Positions 12,894 to 21,409 of a stretch of DNA of 64,000 bases are shown one piece after another (within the stretch, counting starts at the first letter, position 1; each line of letters starts with the position of its first letter). The notes beneath the pieces are model-generated. The model was not told where the DNA came from, ran no database searches, and worked only from the letters and a program-made list of their open reading frames with translations. This DNA is from an uncultured Ruminococcus sp. (GTDB lineage: Bacteria; Bacillota; Clostridia; Oscillospirales; Ruminococcaceae). Position numbers and translations under genes: made by a program. The stretch is from positions 124,001 through 188,000 of the forward strand of contig NZ_CAMYUE010000002.1 of assembly GCF_947301925.1 (NCBI RefSeq), in the 5' to 3' direction.

Positions 12894-14294
12894 ATGAAAA
12901 AGATCAAGGCATTATCCTTAATTGCTGCAATGACAATGATCGCAGGTGCGGCAGGCTGCGCAAACAATAACGGCGGCTCCGTTTCCGAAAACGGGAATGC
13001 TTCGGAGACAACAACGGAAGCAGTTGACGTACCCGAGATAGAGGGCTACGACCTGCTGTGGAACGACGAGTTCAGCGGAAGCGAAATGGACGAGAGCAAG
13101 TGGAACTACGAGCCCCACGAGCCCGGCTGGACCAATCAGGAGCTCCAGGAATACACCACTTCTACCGATAACGTTTTCGTCCGCGACGGAAAGCTTGTGA
13201 TAAAGGCCATAAAGACCGACAAGAACGGCAGGGACTACTATACCTCGGGCAAGGTAACAGGTCAGAACAAGACCGACTTCACCTACGGAAAAGTCGTAGT
13301 CAGCGCAAAGGTACCCGAGGGTCAGGGACTCTGGCCTGCTATATGGATGATGCCCAAGGAGGAGGGACACTACGGACAGTGGCCCAAGTGCGGCGAGATA
13401 GATATTATGGAGGTGCTGGGCAACGACGTTTCCACAGCCTACGGCACTCTCCACTTCGGTGAGCCCCACGGCGAGGTACAGGGCACATGGGGACTCACAG
13501 GCCAGACCTACGCAGACAGCTTCCATGAGTATTCTGTGGAGTGGGAACCAGGCGAGATACGCTGGTATATCGACGGCAACCTCTACAATACCGCCAACGA
13601 CTGGTTCACAGCGGAAAGCGGCGGCGACGAAAAGCCATACCCCGCGCCCTTCGATCAGCCCTTCTTCGTACAGATGAACCTTGCTGTAGGCGGCTCATGG
13701 CCCGGCAATCCCGACGAGACCACCGACTTTGACAAGGCAGAATTCGAGATAGACTATGTAAGAGTATATCAGAAGCCCGAATATGACACCAATGTCAAGA
13801 AGCCCGAAAAGGTATTCCGCGAGCCCCTTGAGGACGGCAACTTCATATTCAACGGCGACTTCTCCGAGGCCGAGGATCTCACCGACGACGTAAACTGGAA
13901 ATTCCTCCTCTTCAACGGCGGCGAGGGCTCCGCAGAGATCAGGGACAATATGATAGTCATAGAGTCTCAGGCAGAGGGCACAGAGGACTACTCGGTACAG
14001 CTGGTACAGCCCGATCTCCCCATGATAAAGGGCAAGAAGTACCGTGCCACCTTTGACGCCTACTCCGACGAGGAGCGCGATATCGTGGTATGCGTTTCGG
14101 CTCCATCAGCAGGCTGGATACGCTACCTGAAGGATACAAAGCTCACTGTGACTCCCGAGAAGCAGACCTTCATCTACGACTTCGAGATGAAGGAAAAGGA
14201 CGACAACAACGGCCGTCTTGAGTTCAATCTGGGACACAGAGGATCCACCGCAACAGTTTATATCTCCAACGTAAGAGTTGAAGAGATAAAATAA
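12894..14294 (+). CDS. GH16 endo-beta-glucanase lipoprotein with C-terminal CBM4/9-like module
   Basis: A 466-residue lipoprotein (lipobox AGAAGC, Cys22) with a GH16 laminarinase/lichenase domain at about residues 50-300. The signature EIDIMEVLG gives nucleophile Glu168, Asp170 and acid/base Glu173. The spacing E-x-D-x-x-E with an extra residue (bulged form) is the laminarinase-like subtype, so beta-1,3- or mixed-linkage glucans are the probable substrate. Residues about 315-466 look like a jelly-roll carbohydrate-binding module (CBM4/9). Unlike its neighbours it has no dockerin; the lipid anchor should hold it on the cell surface, so it may act beside rather than within a cellulosome. A TATAAT (12845-12850) and AAGGAGG site precede it. 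Confidence 0.92.
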   Translation: MKKIKALSLIAAMTMIAGAAGCANNNGGSVSENGNASETTTEAVDVPEIEGYDLLWNDEFSGSEMDESKWNYEPHEPGWTNQELQEYTTSTDNVFVRDGKLVIKAIKTDKNGRDYYTSGKVTGQNKTDFTYGKVVVSAKVPEGQGLWPAIWMMPKEEGHYGQWPKCGEIDIMEVLGNDVSTAYGTLHFGEPHGEVQGTWGLTGQTYADSFHEYSVEWEPGEIRWYIDGNLYNTANDWFTAESGGDEKPYPAPFDQPFFVQMNLAVGGSWPGNPDETTDFDKAEFEIDYVRVYQKPEYDTNVKKPEKVFREPLEDGNFIFNGDFSEAEDLTDDVNWKFLLFNGGEGSAEIRDNMIVIESQAEGTEDYSVQLVQPDLPMIKGKKYRATFDAYSDEERDIVVCVSAPSAGWIRYLKDTKLTVTPEKQTFIYDFEMKEKDDNNGRLEFNLGHRGSTATVYISNVRVEEIK

Positions 14295-14316
14295 GATTTT
14301 TACCCCCCCTCACAAG

Positions 14317-14350
14317 AGTCAGCCGATACCAAGGTACGGCTGACTTTTTT
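14317..14350 (+). terminator. Terminator of the GH16 gene
   Basis: Stem AGTCAGCCG / CGGCTGACT (14317-14325 / 14337-14345) followed by six T. Confidence 0.88.
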
Positions 14351-14391
14351 GCTGTAAAGCCAATGTTTTCACAAGTATCTCTCCTCAGCTA

Positions 14392-14420
14392 TTGATTTTT
14401 TTGTCTGTTTGTGCTATAAT
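14392..14420 (+). promoter_or_regulatory. Promoter of the sensor diguanylate cyclase gene
   Basis: TTGATT (14392-14397), 17 bp, TATAAT (14415-14420) with an extended TGC. Because the -35 covers an in-frame ATG at 14392, translation must start downstream, at 14458. Confidence 0.8.
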
Positions 14421-14457
14421 ATGGTATCATTCATACTTCTGCAAGGAGGGACTCACC

Positions 14458-16377
14458 ATGAAAAAAACTGTTGAGATAGCAGTCATCGTCGCAGGCATCG
14501 ACGAGGAATACCAGAACAGTATACTCGACGGCATAATCAGATGTGCCAGGCTTTCCCATGCGAATATATCCTGCTTCTGCGCCTTTGGTGGAGTCATCTC
14601 CAGCAACAAATTCGATATAGGCGAATACAATATCTACTCGCTCATAAACTATGAGAAGTTCGACGGCGTCATACTTCTGACCAATACCATCAGCGACCCC
14701 GCCGAAAAGGAGAAGATACTTCAGAGCGTAAAAAACTCGGGACTTCCCGTCACAGTGCTTGACTGCGATGACTATCCCGAATTCTATAACGTCAGCATCG
14801 ACAACTTCAAAGCCATGAAAGAGCTGGTGGATCATGTCATAACCGTTCATGACGCAAAGCTCATAAACTACATCTCGGGTCCCCTTACAAATCCCGAGGC
14901 CGCAGACCGCTACAGAGCCTTCCTTGAAGCCCTGTCGGAGCACGGCCTCAGCACGGATACCGACCGCATATACTTCGGCGAATTCCGTCCCTCAGACGGC
15001 ATAAAAGCCGTAGCCAGGTTCATAAGCTCGGGCAAGCCACGTCCCCAGGCCATAATATGCGCCAACGACGCAATGGCTCTGGCAGCTGTTGAGGAGCTTG
15101 GCAATTTCGGCTACAGGGTCCCCGACGATATCATAGTCACAGGCTTTGACAACACCTACAACGCAAGGCACCATCTGCCTGCGCTGACCACTGTATCCCG
15201 TCCCCTTGACGAGGCCGGCTACAAGGCCTGCAGTATACTCATAGACCTCATCGGCGGCAAGGAGCACCCCAGGACCACCACTCTGGAGGCCTCCCCTGTA
15301 TTTGCGGAGAGCTGCGGCTGCACCGCCGTCAACAGAGCAGATATCACAGAGTATCTCTCGTCCATATACAAGCTGCTGAACAGCTGCAGAACGGACATCT
15401 CCGTCATAAACCGCATGACCACTGAGCTTGCGGAAAATGACGACTCGGAATCCAACCTGAGAACTATCGCCCGCTTCATCAACGAGATAAAATGTGAGAG
15501 GTTCTGTCTCTGCCTGTGTACAAACTGGGACAAGGTGCTGATGGACGAGCAGCGCGGAAACCCTGACGCCGTGATACAGATACAGGGATACACAAGCAAG
15601 ATGAAGGCTCCCATCGTACTTGAAGGCGGCGTAAACTCACCCACAGAGCTTTTCGACACCGCAGATATGCAGCCAGCTCCGCTGAAAAACGGCGGCAACG
15701 TCAGCTACTTCCTGCCGCTGCACTTCCGCGAGCAGTGTCTGGGCTACTATATATTCACAAACAGCCTTTTCCCCACAAAGAGCCTGCTGTGTCACACACT
15801 GCTGCTGAACATAAGCAACTCCGTGGAGAATATACGCAAGCTGCTCCACCTGAGCAGCGTCATAAACGAGCTTGACAGGCTATACGTCATCGATCCCCTG
15901 TGCGACATCTATAACCGAAACGGCTTTATCCGTTCTGCCGACGCTCTGTTCAGGAAATGCAAGGCAAACGGCGAAAAGCTGCTTGTATCCTTTATTGATA
16001 TGGACGGTCTGAAGCTCATTAACGACAACTTCGGCCACAAGGAGGGAGATTTCGCCCTTCAGCGCCTTGCCGCAGTAATAACAGACTGCTGCAGGGAGGG
16101 CATGATATGCGCACGCTTCGGCGGCGACGAGTTCATCATAATCGGCAGCAGCGACTCCGAGGACGATATATCCGCCGTTGAGTCCACCTTCTATTCAAGA
16201 CTGGACGGTATCAATGCCGTTATAAAAAAGCCCTACACCATATCCGCAAGCATAGGCACCATAGTTACAGAGATATCGGAAGGCAAGAATCTTTTCAACC
16301 TTATAACGCAGGCTGACGAGATAATGTACGAAAAGAAGAAGCGCAAAAAGACCTCCAGATATCTCCGTCACGATTAA
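14458..16377 (+). CDS. LacI-type ligand-sensor fused to a GGDEF diguanylate cyclase
   Basis: A 639-residue cytoplasmic protein without signal peptide or membrane segment. Residues 1-290 match a periplasmic-binding-protein-like sensor of the LacI/GalR family (IICANDAMALAAVEELG, PDDIIVTGFDNT), but the LacI helix-turn-helix is absent. Residues about 300-470 form a linker region that may be GAF-like (inferred). Residues about 480-635 are a GGDEF domain with intact GGDEF at 555-559, so it should make cyclic-di-GMP. The inhibitory I-site is incomplete: Arg546 is present but the Asp position is Met549. A sugar-binding fold directly controlling a cyclase would couple carbohydrate sensing to c-di-GMP, which fits the glycosidases upstream. 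Start chosen by AAGGAGGG. Confidence 0.87.
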   Translation: MKKTVEIAVIVAGIDEEYQNSILDGIIRCARLSHANISCFCAFGGVISSNKFDIGEYNIYSLINYEKFDGVILLTNTISDPAEKEKILQSVKNSGLPVTVLDCDDYPEFYNVSIDNFKAMKELVDHVITVHDAKLINYISGPLTNPEAADRYRAFLEALSEHGLSTDTDRIYFGEFRPSDGIKAVARFISSGKPRPQAIICANDAMALAAVEELGNFGYRVPDDIIVTGFDNTYNARHHLPALTTVSRPLDEAGYKACSILIDLIGGKEHPRTTTLEASPVFAESCGCTAVNRADITEYLSSIYKLLNSCRTDISVINRMTTELAENDDSESNLRTIARFINEIKCERFCLCLCTNWDKVLMDEQRGNPDAVIQIQGYTSKMKAPIVLEGGVNSPTELFDTADMQPAPLKNGGNVSYFLPLHFREQCLGYYIFTNSLFPTKSLLCHTLLLNISNSVENIRKLLHLSSVINELDRLYVIDPLCDIYNRNGFIRSADALFRKCKANGEKLLVSFIDMDGLKLINDNFGHKEGDFALQRLAAVITDCCREGMICARFGGDEFIIIGSSDSEDDISAVESTFYSRLDGINAVIKKPYTISASIGTIVTEISEGKNLFNLITQADEIMYEKKKRKKTSRYLRHD

Positions 16378-16388
16378 AAGGAGCATAT

Positions 16389-16940
16389 ATGCACCATACA
16401 GGAACAGTTGAACTTGAAACAAAGCGCCTCATACTGAGGCGCTTTGGATATAATGACGCAGAAGCGGCTTTCAGGAACTGGACAAGCGATCCGCAGGTAA
16501 CAGAGTACCTCCGCTGGAAGCACCATACAGATATATCCATGACCCGCAGCACAGCGGACTACTGGAACGAAAAATACCATGATATCCGCTGGTATCACTG
16601 GGCCATAGTCCCCAGGGACTCAGTGGAGCCCATAGGGACTATATCCGCATCACGCGTGGACGACAGCACCGACACCGTGGAGGTCGGCTACTGTATCGGC
16701 AGGAAATTCTGGAACAAGGGCTATGTCACCGAGGCTCTCACCGAGGTGATACGCTTTTTCTTCACCACAGTTGGAGCCTGCCGCATAGAAGCAAAACACG
16801 ACCCGCGCAATCCTGCGTCGGGCCGTGTCATGGAAAAATGCGGTATGACCTACGAGGGCACCCTTCGCCGCTCAGTGCGCTCCAACAAGGGCGTAGTGGA
16901 CGTAAGGGTGTACAGTATCCTCGCAGAGGAATTCTCTTAA
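16389..16940 (+). CDS. GNAT acetyltransferase, RimJ/RimL type
   Basis: A 183-residue cytoplasmic acetyltransferase. It shows the RimJ/RimL family start (ELETKRLILRRFGYNDAEA), the acetyl-CoA loop region (VEVGYCIGRKFWNKGYVTEAL) and the closing block (NPASGRVMEKCGMTYEGTLR). Members acetylate ribosomal-protein N-termini, other amines or antibiotics; the substrate cannot be told. It begins 11 bases after the cyclase gene with its own AAAAGGAG, so it is probably co-transcribed. Its stop codon overlaps the stop codon of the convergent cardiolipin synthase gene on the other strand, with no terminator between. Confidence 0.88.
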   Translation: MHHTGTVELETKRLILRRFGYNDAEAAFRNWTSDPQVTEYLRWKHHTDISMTRSTADYWNEKYHDIRWYHWAIVPRDSVEPIGTISASRVDDSTDTVEVGYCIGRKFWNKGYVTEALTEVIRFFFTTVGACRIEAKHDPRNPASGRVMEKCGMTYEGTLRRSVRSNKGVVDVRVYSILAEEFS

Positions 16941-18469
16941 AGCAACGGAGCAAACATATTAAGCAGCGCACCTGCCACCTTTCTGAATACAGGTCTGGCA
17001 GCGCACTCCTCCGCAGTGACAAGATGAGATACCGCAGCAGTCTTTTCAAAGTCGCGGACTATCTCCTTTATTACGGAGCAGTCATATAGCACCGAACCGC
17101 ACTCAAAATGAAGATAAAAGCTGCGGTAATCGAAATTGATAGTGCCCACCACAGCTGTCCTGCCGTCTGCGACACAGGTCTTTGCATGAATGAAACCGGG
17201 AGTATACTCGTATATCTTCACGCCCATTTCCGTAAGGGTGGCATAATTGTTCCACGCTATCATGTGGACATACCATTTATCGGGGATATGGGGCGTGATT
17301 ATGCGCACGTCCACGCCCTTCTTTGCGGCAAAGCCGAGAGCATTTGTCATCTCCTCGTCAAGTATGAGATAAGGCGTGGTTATGCAGACATATTCGCGGG
17401 CATTATTGATAAGCTCCATATACACTCTCTTGCCCACGGGCTCCTCATCGAGAGGAGAATCGGAAAAGGGCTGTATGAAGCCGTCGGTGCCAAGGAAAGA
17501 GTACACATCCGGAACAGGAGGCTGATACTTCAGCATCTCGCTGCTCTCCGCCTTTGACCATAGCTGAAGGAACATGACAGTGTAGTTCCACACAGCCTTT
17601 CCGCGGATCATTATGGCCGTATCCTTCCAGTGTCCGAAGCGCACCTTGCGGTTGATATACTCATCGGCCAGATTTGTGCCGCCGTTGAAGGCTGTATGAC
17701 CGTCGATCACCACTATCTTACGGTGGTCACGATTATTCTGAACAGAGGATATCATGGGACGGAAGGGGTTGAACACCTTGCACTTCACGCCTCCCTCTGC
17801 AAGTATGCGGAAGGGCTTGACGGAATTCAGCATACCTGTGCCGATACCGTCGTACATGAGGCGGACGTCCACCCCTGCCTTTGCCTTGCGGATAAGGAGC
17901 TCGCTCATAACATCGAACATATACCCCTCTGTGATAATAAAGAACTCAAGGAATATGAAATGCCTGGCAGTTTCCAGCTCCGCTACCAGCTTTTCAAACT
18001 GCAATTCGCCCAGAGCGAAGTATTCGGTGCCTGTATTCTCATACACGGGATACAGGCCGTATTCCGTTACATAATGAGCAAGGTTATAGGAATCGGGACA
18101 GCTGAGCTTCAGCTCCTCCATTATCTTTTCGTCCTGCACAAGGAGCTCCCTGCTCTGCTTCTGATTGCGGACGTCCACCGATTTCGGAAGCTGCTGGGTA
18201 AGCTTGATGAACAGGTATGACACTCCTCCCAGAAGCGGGAAGATACTGATAATTATTATCCACGAGACTCGGTATGAAAGAGGATCGTTCTTATTGGTAA
18301 GATAGATGGCAAGTACGATATCCAGGATTATGAGAGCGATGTACACGAATACGAACCGCTCCCCGAGGGTCATCACAGCCAGCATGAGGAAGCCTATCTG
18401 CAACAGCAGAAGGATAACAAAGGCTGCATTTGTACTGAGTATGCTGCTTAGTAATTTTTTGATCTTCAT
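16937..18469 (-). CDS. cls: Cardiolipin synthase
   Basis: A membrane enzyme of 510 residues that joins phosphatidylglycerol molecules into cardiolipin. Two N-terminal transmembrane helices (about 12-30 and 36-55) and a third nearby are followed by two phospholipase-D HKD motifs: His249-x-Lys251-x4-Asp256 (HRKIVVID) and His428-x-Lys430-x4-Asp435 (HAKTCVAD), each followed by the usual Gly-rich stretch. Length and order match bacterial ClsA-type synthases. ATG 18469 has GGAGGTGAG upstream. It is transcribed from a bidirectional promoter shared with the thioesterase gene. Confidence 0.95.
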   Translation of the reverse strand: MKIKKLLSSILSTNAAFVILLLLQIGFLMLAVMTLGERFVFVYIALIILDIVLAIYLTNKNDPLSYRVSWIIIISIFPLLGGVSYLFIKLTQQLPKSVDVRNQKQSRELLVQDEKIMEELKLSCPDSYNLAHYVTEYGLYPVYENTGTEYFALGELQFEKLVAELETARHFIFLEFFIITEGYMFDVMSELLIRKAKAGVDVRLMYDGIGTGMLNSVKPFRILAEGGVKCKVFNPFRPMISSVQNNRDHRKIVVIDGHTAFNGGTNLADEYINRKVRFGHWKDTAIMIRGKAVWNYTVMFLQLWSKAESSEMLKYQPPVPDVYSFLGTDGFIQPFSDSPLDEEPVGKRVYMELINNAREYVCITTPYLILDEEMTNALGFAAKKGVDVRIITPHIPDKWYVHMIAWNNYATLTEMGVKIYEYTPGFIHAKTCVADGRTAVVGTINFDYRSFYLHFECGSVLYDCSVIKEIVRDFEKTAAVSHLVTAEECAARPVFRKVAGALLNMFAPLL

Positions 18470-18483
18470 ACCTCACCTCCGTA

Positions 18484-18536
18484 TTGATAAGCATATACGA
18501 TAAGGCTATTATAACACAAAAAAGCTGAAAAATCAA
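18484..18536. promoter_or_regulatory. Bidirectional promoter with shared -10 region
   Basis: Plus strand: TTGATA (18484-18489), 17 bp, TATTAT (18507-18512). Minus strand: TTGATT (18536-18531), 17 bp, TATAAT (18513-18508). The two -10 elements lie on the same bases on opposite strands, so cls and the thioesterase gene are fired from one symmetric site. Confidence 0.8.
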
Positions 18537-18580
18537 CGTCAGCAGGAATAAGATCACATTTTTCAGAAAGGAAGATACTA

Positions 18581-19015
18581 TTGAACAGGATCAGACCATA
18601 TGAAAGAAAGGTTTTTTACTACGAGACCGACAAGATGAGCATAATGCACCACTCCAACTACATACGCATTTTTGAGGAGACCCGTGTCCATTATCTTAAC
18701 GAGGCTGGAATGCCCTTTGAGGAGATAGAAGCGGCAGGAGTTCTCATGCCCGTGCTTTCGGTGGAGTGCAGCTATAAGCGTCCCCTGACCTTTGACGAGC
18801 CCTTTGCGGTGTACCCGAAGATAACGAAATTCAACGGCACCACCCTGCACCTGTCATACAGGATAGTCAGCAGGAAAACGGGAGAGCTCTGCGCCGAGGG
18901 AAGCTCCTCCCACTGCTTCACCGATCTTGATATGAAGCCTCTGCGAACAAAGAACAAATACCCCGATATATACAAGATATTTGCCGACTATCTGAACTAT
19001 GAGATAGAAGAATGA
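18581..19015 (+). CDS. Hotdog-fold acyl-CoA thioesterase (YbgC/FadM type)
   Basis: A 144-residue cytoplasmic hotdog enzyme that hydrolyses acyl-CoA or acyl-carrier thioesters. The hallmark is the N-terminal block YYETDKMSIMHHSNYIRIFEE, in which the Asp and the His-x-Asn-Tyr of the 4-hydroxybenzoyl-CoA-thioesterase family are visible. Initiation appears to be at TTG 18581, since AAAGGAAG sits at a good distance and the first in-frame ATG would remove part of the first conserved strand. It shares a divergent promoter with cls and ends in a bidirectional terminator. The physiological acyl substrate is unknown. Confidence 0.88.
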   Translation: MNRIRPYERKVFYYETDKMSIMHHSNYIRIFEETRVHYLNEAGMPFEEIEAAGVLMPVLSVECSYKRPLTFDEPFAVYPKITKFNGTTLHLSYRIVSRKTGELCAEGSSSHCFTDLDMKPLRTKNKYPDIYKIFADYLNYEIEE

Positions 19016-19019
19016 AATG

Positions 19020-19049
19020 AAAAAGCTGCACGATGATGTGCAGCTTTTT
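19020..19049. terminator. Bidirectional terminator
   Basis: Stem AAAAAGCTGCAC / GTGCAGCTTTTT (19020-19031 / 19038-19049, 6-base loop) with A and T tracts on both sides. It can end both the plus-strand thioesterase and the minus-strand GH26 transcripts. Confidence 0.88.
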
Positions 19050-19068
19050 CTATGTTAGGAGGTCTTTA

Positions 19069-21168
19069 TCATTTTTCGGGATCAAGAGACGCTCTCTTGT
19101 TCAGCAGATATTCCTGTATGAACAGTGCGTCATTGGAGGTAAGCCCCTCAACGGACTTATCCACATCTCCGTTGAGCTTTCCCTGCTCGGTGAGATGCTT
19201 TTCATATGTACCCTTCACACCGTATTTATTGGGATTTGCAAGAGCCTGCATGATAAGGATAGCGTCAGCCAGCTCCACCTTTGTATCGCAGTTGGTATCG
19301 CCGTAAACTATATCCTCATGGGGTGCAGTTGTTGATGTAGTCGTGGTTGTTGTGGGCCCTGGAGCGGTAGTCGTAGTAGTTATCGGCTGTGACGAGCCGC
19401 CTTTGTACAGATCCTTTGGAAGCTCCGAAAGAGTGATACAGAAGTCGCTGGTATAAAGCTCCTTGAGAGTATCGGGATCCTGATAGTCCTCACCGCAGAG
19501 GAAGTGAGCCTGCTCGGAGTCATACCACGGGCAGAAGTACAGCCAGTAAGCGTGCTCCACAGTCATATTTGTAAGGCTGGGAACGGAGTCATTCTCGGGC
19601 ATGGATACCATTTTCTTCCCCTTGACGAACTTGTTGAGGGTATAGAATATCCCTGCCTCAGCGTCCTCATTGGGAACGCCCTGCTGCTTGCCGTCGTGGC
19701 GGTTGTACTGGCAGTTGTACTTATCAAAGCCGACTATATCCACTCTGTCATCGCCGGAATACCACTTTGCCGAGGCGTCAGACCAGGCATAGAGATTCTG
19801 CTCCCAGATAAGGTTATGGAGACCGTACTCATTGTTGAGAGTGTCCTGGAGGAAGTTCCAGAGCTGATTGTATACCACAGCACCCTCCTTAGACCACCAG
19901 AACCACGCTCCCGAGCCGTCAATAGGATCATTGGTGCGGCTGGGGTTGCCCTCGGCCTCGTGGAAGGGACGGAATATAACAGGAACGCCTGCGTCCTGGA
20001 GCTTTTTCAGCTCCGCCGCAAGATTTTTCATACAAAGCTGGAAGTAATCGTACTCCATAGTGCCCTTGACCATGCAGTTCTTGGTGACGAAATCGGTCTT
20101 TTCGGTATATGTGGTCTTTTCAAAGGCCAGAGGCTCGCCAAGAGTATAATCCGCCTTTTGAGTGGGGACATTAACGTGCCATGAAGCCGTGCATATACCG
20201 TTCTTGTTTTTGGTCCAGTCGATCATGCGCTGAGCCACGCCGTCGTCCCAGGCATAGCAGGGGCAGTAGCTTCCGAAGTCAAATCCGCGGATAGCGGGCT
20301 CCTCTCCTGTGAGGCCCTTGATATATCTCACCTCATAGTCGTAATCGTTGTAGGTGTAATTGCGGTTCTGAGTGCTGTAGGTATAGACCTGTCCGTCGGG
20401 ACCCGTACAGTGCCAGGGGAACTTCTCGCCCTGCTCCGTCTTGTCCCAGCTGTCCTGATCGATGACGTATTCCACGCCGTCGGAGTCCACACATTTATCT
20501 GCATTTGCGTCATAGCGGATAGTGGTCTGTACACTGTGGCCGCCGCCGTATATCTCCTGCTGGCCGGAGAGGATATTCTTCCCGTAAACGCTTTTCAGAT
20601 AGGCCATCAGCGCCTTTGTCTCGGGAGTAGCGTCGGGATCAACAGGAGTTCCGTCCGCTAAAGACAGATCAGGGAACTTCGCATTGTCCACAGTAACGGT
20701 ATCCATGGCCAGATAGCCGTATTCGCTTATAAACTCAATAGTATTCTCGCCCTTGTTCATTCTTACCATACCAAAATCATAATCAGTCCACTCTTCTGAA
20801 TACGCAGCATAGGTTGTATACTTTACACCGTTTATCTTCACAGCCTGCTGTCTGCCTTCCTCGTTGAGTATCTGCGCTCCCCTTACGACTATGGAGTACA
20901 TACCGTCCTCGGGAACAGTCACCTTGAATGAAGCGGGATTTGCTGTGAGATAGAAGAAGCCCTCTCCCGAATACCCGGGTATCTCCCTCTGATAGATATC
21001 CTTCCAGAGATCTGCGCCCTTCATGTCCTCGCCCTCTATGACATAGGGAAATGCAGTCTCATCTGCGGCATCGGTGGTAAACGCCCCCGACGCTCCGCAC
21101 TGAACAGCCGCCATTACACCCGCAGCTGCCGCAGCCAATGCTTTTTTCAGTTTTCTGTTCATTTTCAT
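19069..21168 (-). CDS. Secreted GH26 beta-mannanase with N-terminal CBM and dockerin
   Basis: A 699-residue secreted enzyme that cleaves beta-1,4-mannans. Order: signal peptide (about 1-33); a CBM35-like beta-sandwich (about 38-178); a GH26 catalytic domain (about 185-590) with acid/base Glu404 in FRPFHEAEG and nucleophile Glu525 in SMPENDSVP; a Thr/Pro linker (about 597-618); and a type I dockerin (about 621-697). The dockerin is nearly identical to that of the GH2 enzyme ([18 protein letters not shown] shared), so both probably dock to the same cohesin type. AAGGAGGAT precedes the ATG, and a perfect consensus promoter lies upstream. It is divergent from another dockerin gene. Confidence 0.95.
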   Translation of the reverse strand: MKMNRKLKKALAAAAAGVMAAVQCGASGAFTTDAADETAFPYVIEGEDMKGADLWKDIYQREIPGYSGEGFFYLTANPASFKVTVPEDGMYSIVVRGAQILNEEGRQQAVKINGVKYTTYAAYSEEWTDYDFGMVRMNKGENTIEFISEYGYLAMDTVTVDNAKFPDLSLADGTPVDPDATPETKALMAYLKSVYGKNILSGQQEIYGGGHSVQTTIRYDANADKCVDSDGVEYVIDQDSWDKTEQGEKFPWHCTGPDGQVYTYSTQNRNYTYNDYDYEVRYIKGLTGEEPAIRGFDFGSYCPCYAWDDGVAQRMIDWTKNKNGICTASWHVNVPTQKADYTLGEPLAFEKTTYTEKTDFVTKNCMVKGTMEYDYFQLCMKNLAAELKKLQDAGVPVIFRPFHEAEGNPSRTNDPIDGSGAWFWWSKEGAVVYNQLWNFLQDTLNNEYGLHNLIWEQNLYAWSDASAKWYSGDDRVDIVGFDKYNCQYNRHDGKQQGVPNEDAEAGIFYTLNKFVKGKKMVSMPENDSVPSLTNMTVEHAYWLYFCPWYDSEQAHFLCGEDYQDPDTLKELYTSDFCITLSELPKDLYKGGSSQPITTTTTAPGPTTTTTTSTTAPHEDIVYGDTNCDTKVELADAILIMQALANPNKYGVKGTYEKHLTEQGKLNGDVDKSVEGLTSNDALFIQEYLLNKRASLDPEK

Positions 21169-21207
21169 ATCCTCCTTAATTGAGTAGGCAAATAATTCTT
21201 TAGCTTT

Positions 21208-21236
21208 ATTATAACGTCTTTTAAGTCCGATGTCAA
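21208..21236 (-). promoter_or_regulatory. Consensus promoter of the GH26 gene
   Basis: Minus strand TTGACA (21236-21231), 17 bp, TATAAT (21213-21208): both hexamers match consensus exactly. Confidence 0.9.
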
Positions 21237-21271
21237 GCTTTATAAGCTATCGGATATGTACAAAAAACGGC

Positions 21272-21298
21272 ATAATTTAAGTTGTTTGCTTAAATTAT
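21272..21298. promoter_or_regulatory. AT-rich inverted repeat in the divergent dockerin-gene spacer
   Basis: Perfect 10-bp inverted repeat ATAATTTAAG / CTTAAATTAT (21272-21281 / 21289-21298) between two divergent dockerin genes. It may be an operator. A second, imperfect repeat (AAACTC... / ...GAGAGTTT, about 21316-21352) follows in the leader of the plus-strand gene. No convincing -35/-10 pair was found for that gene. Confidence 0.5.
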
Positions 21299-21409
21299 CA
21301 CAATAACCATTGAAAACTCCCTCAAAAATTTTTTTGAAAAATGTGAGAGTTTCTTCAGCTTCATACGTCTAAGTTACAGAAAGCATGAAACAGTAAAGGA
21401 GGTATTTTT

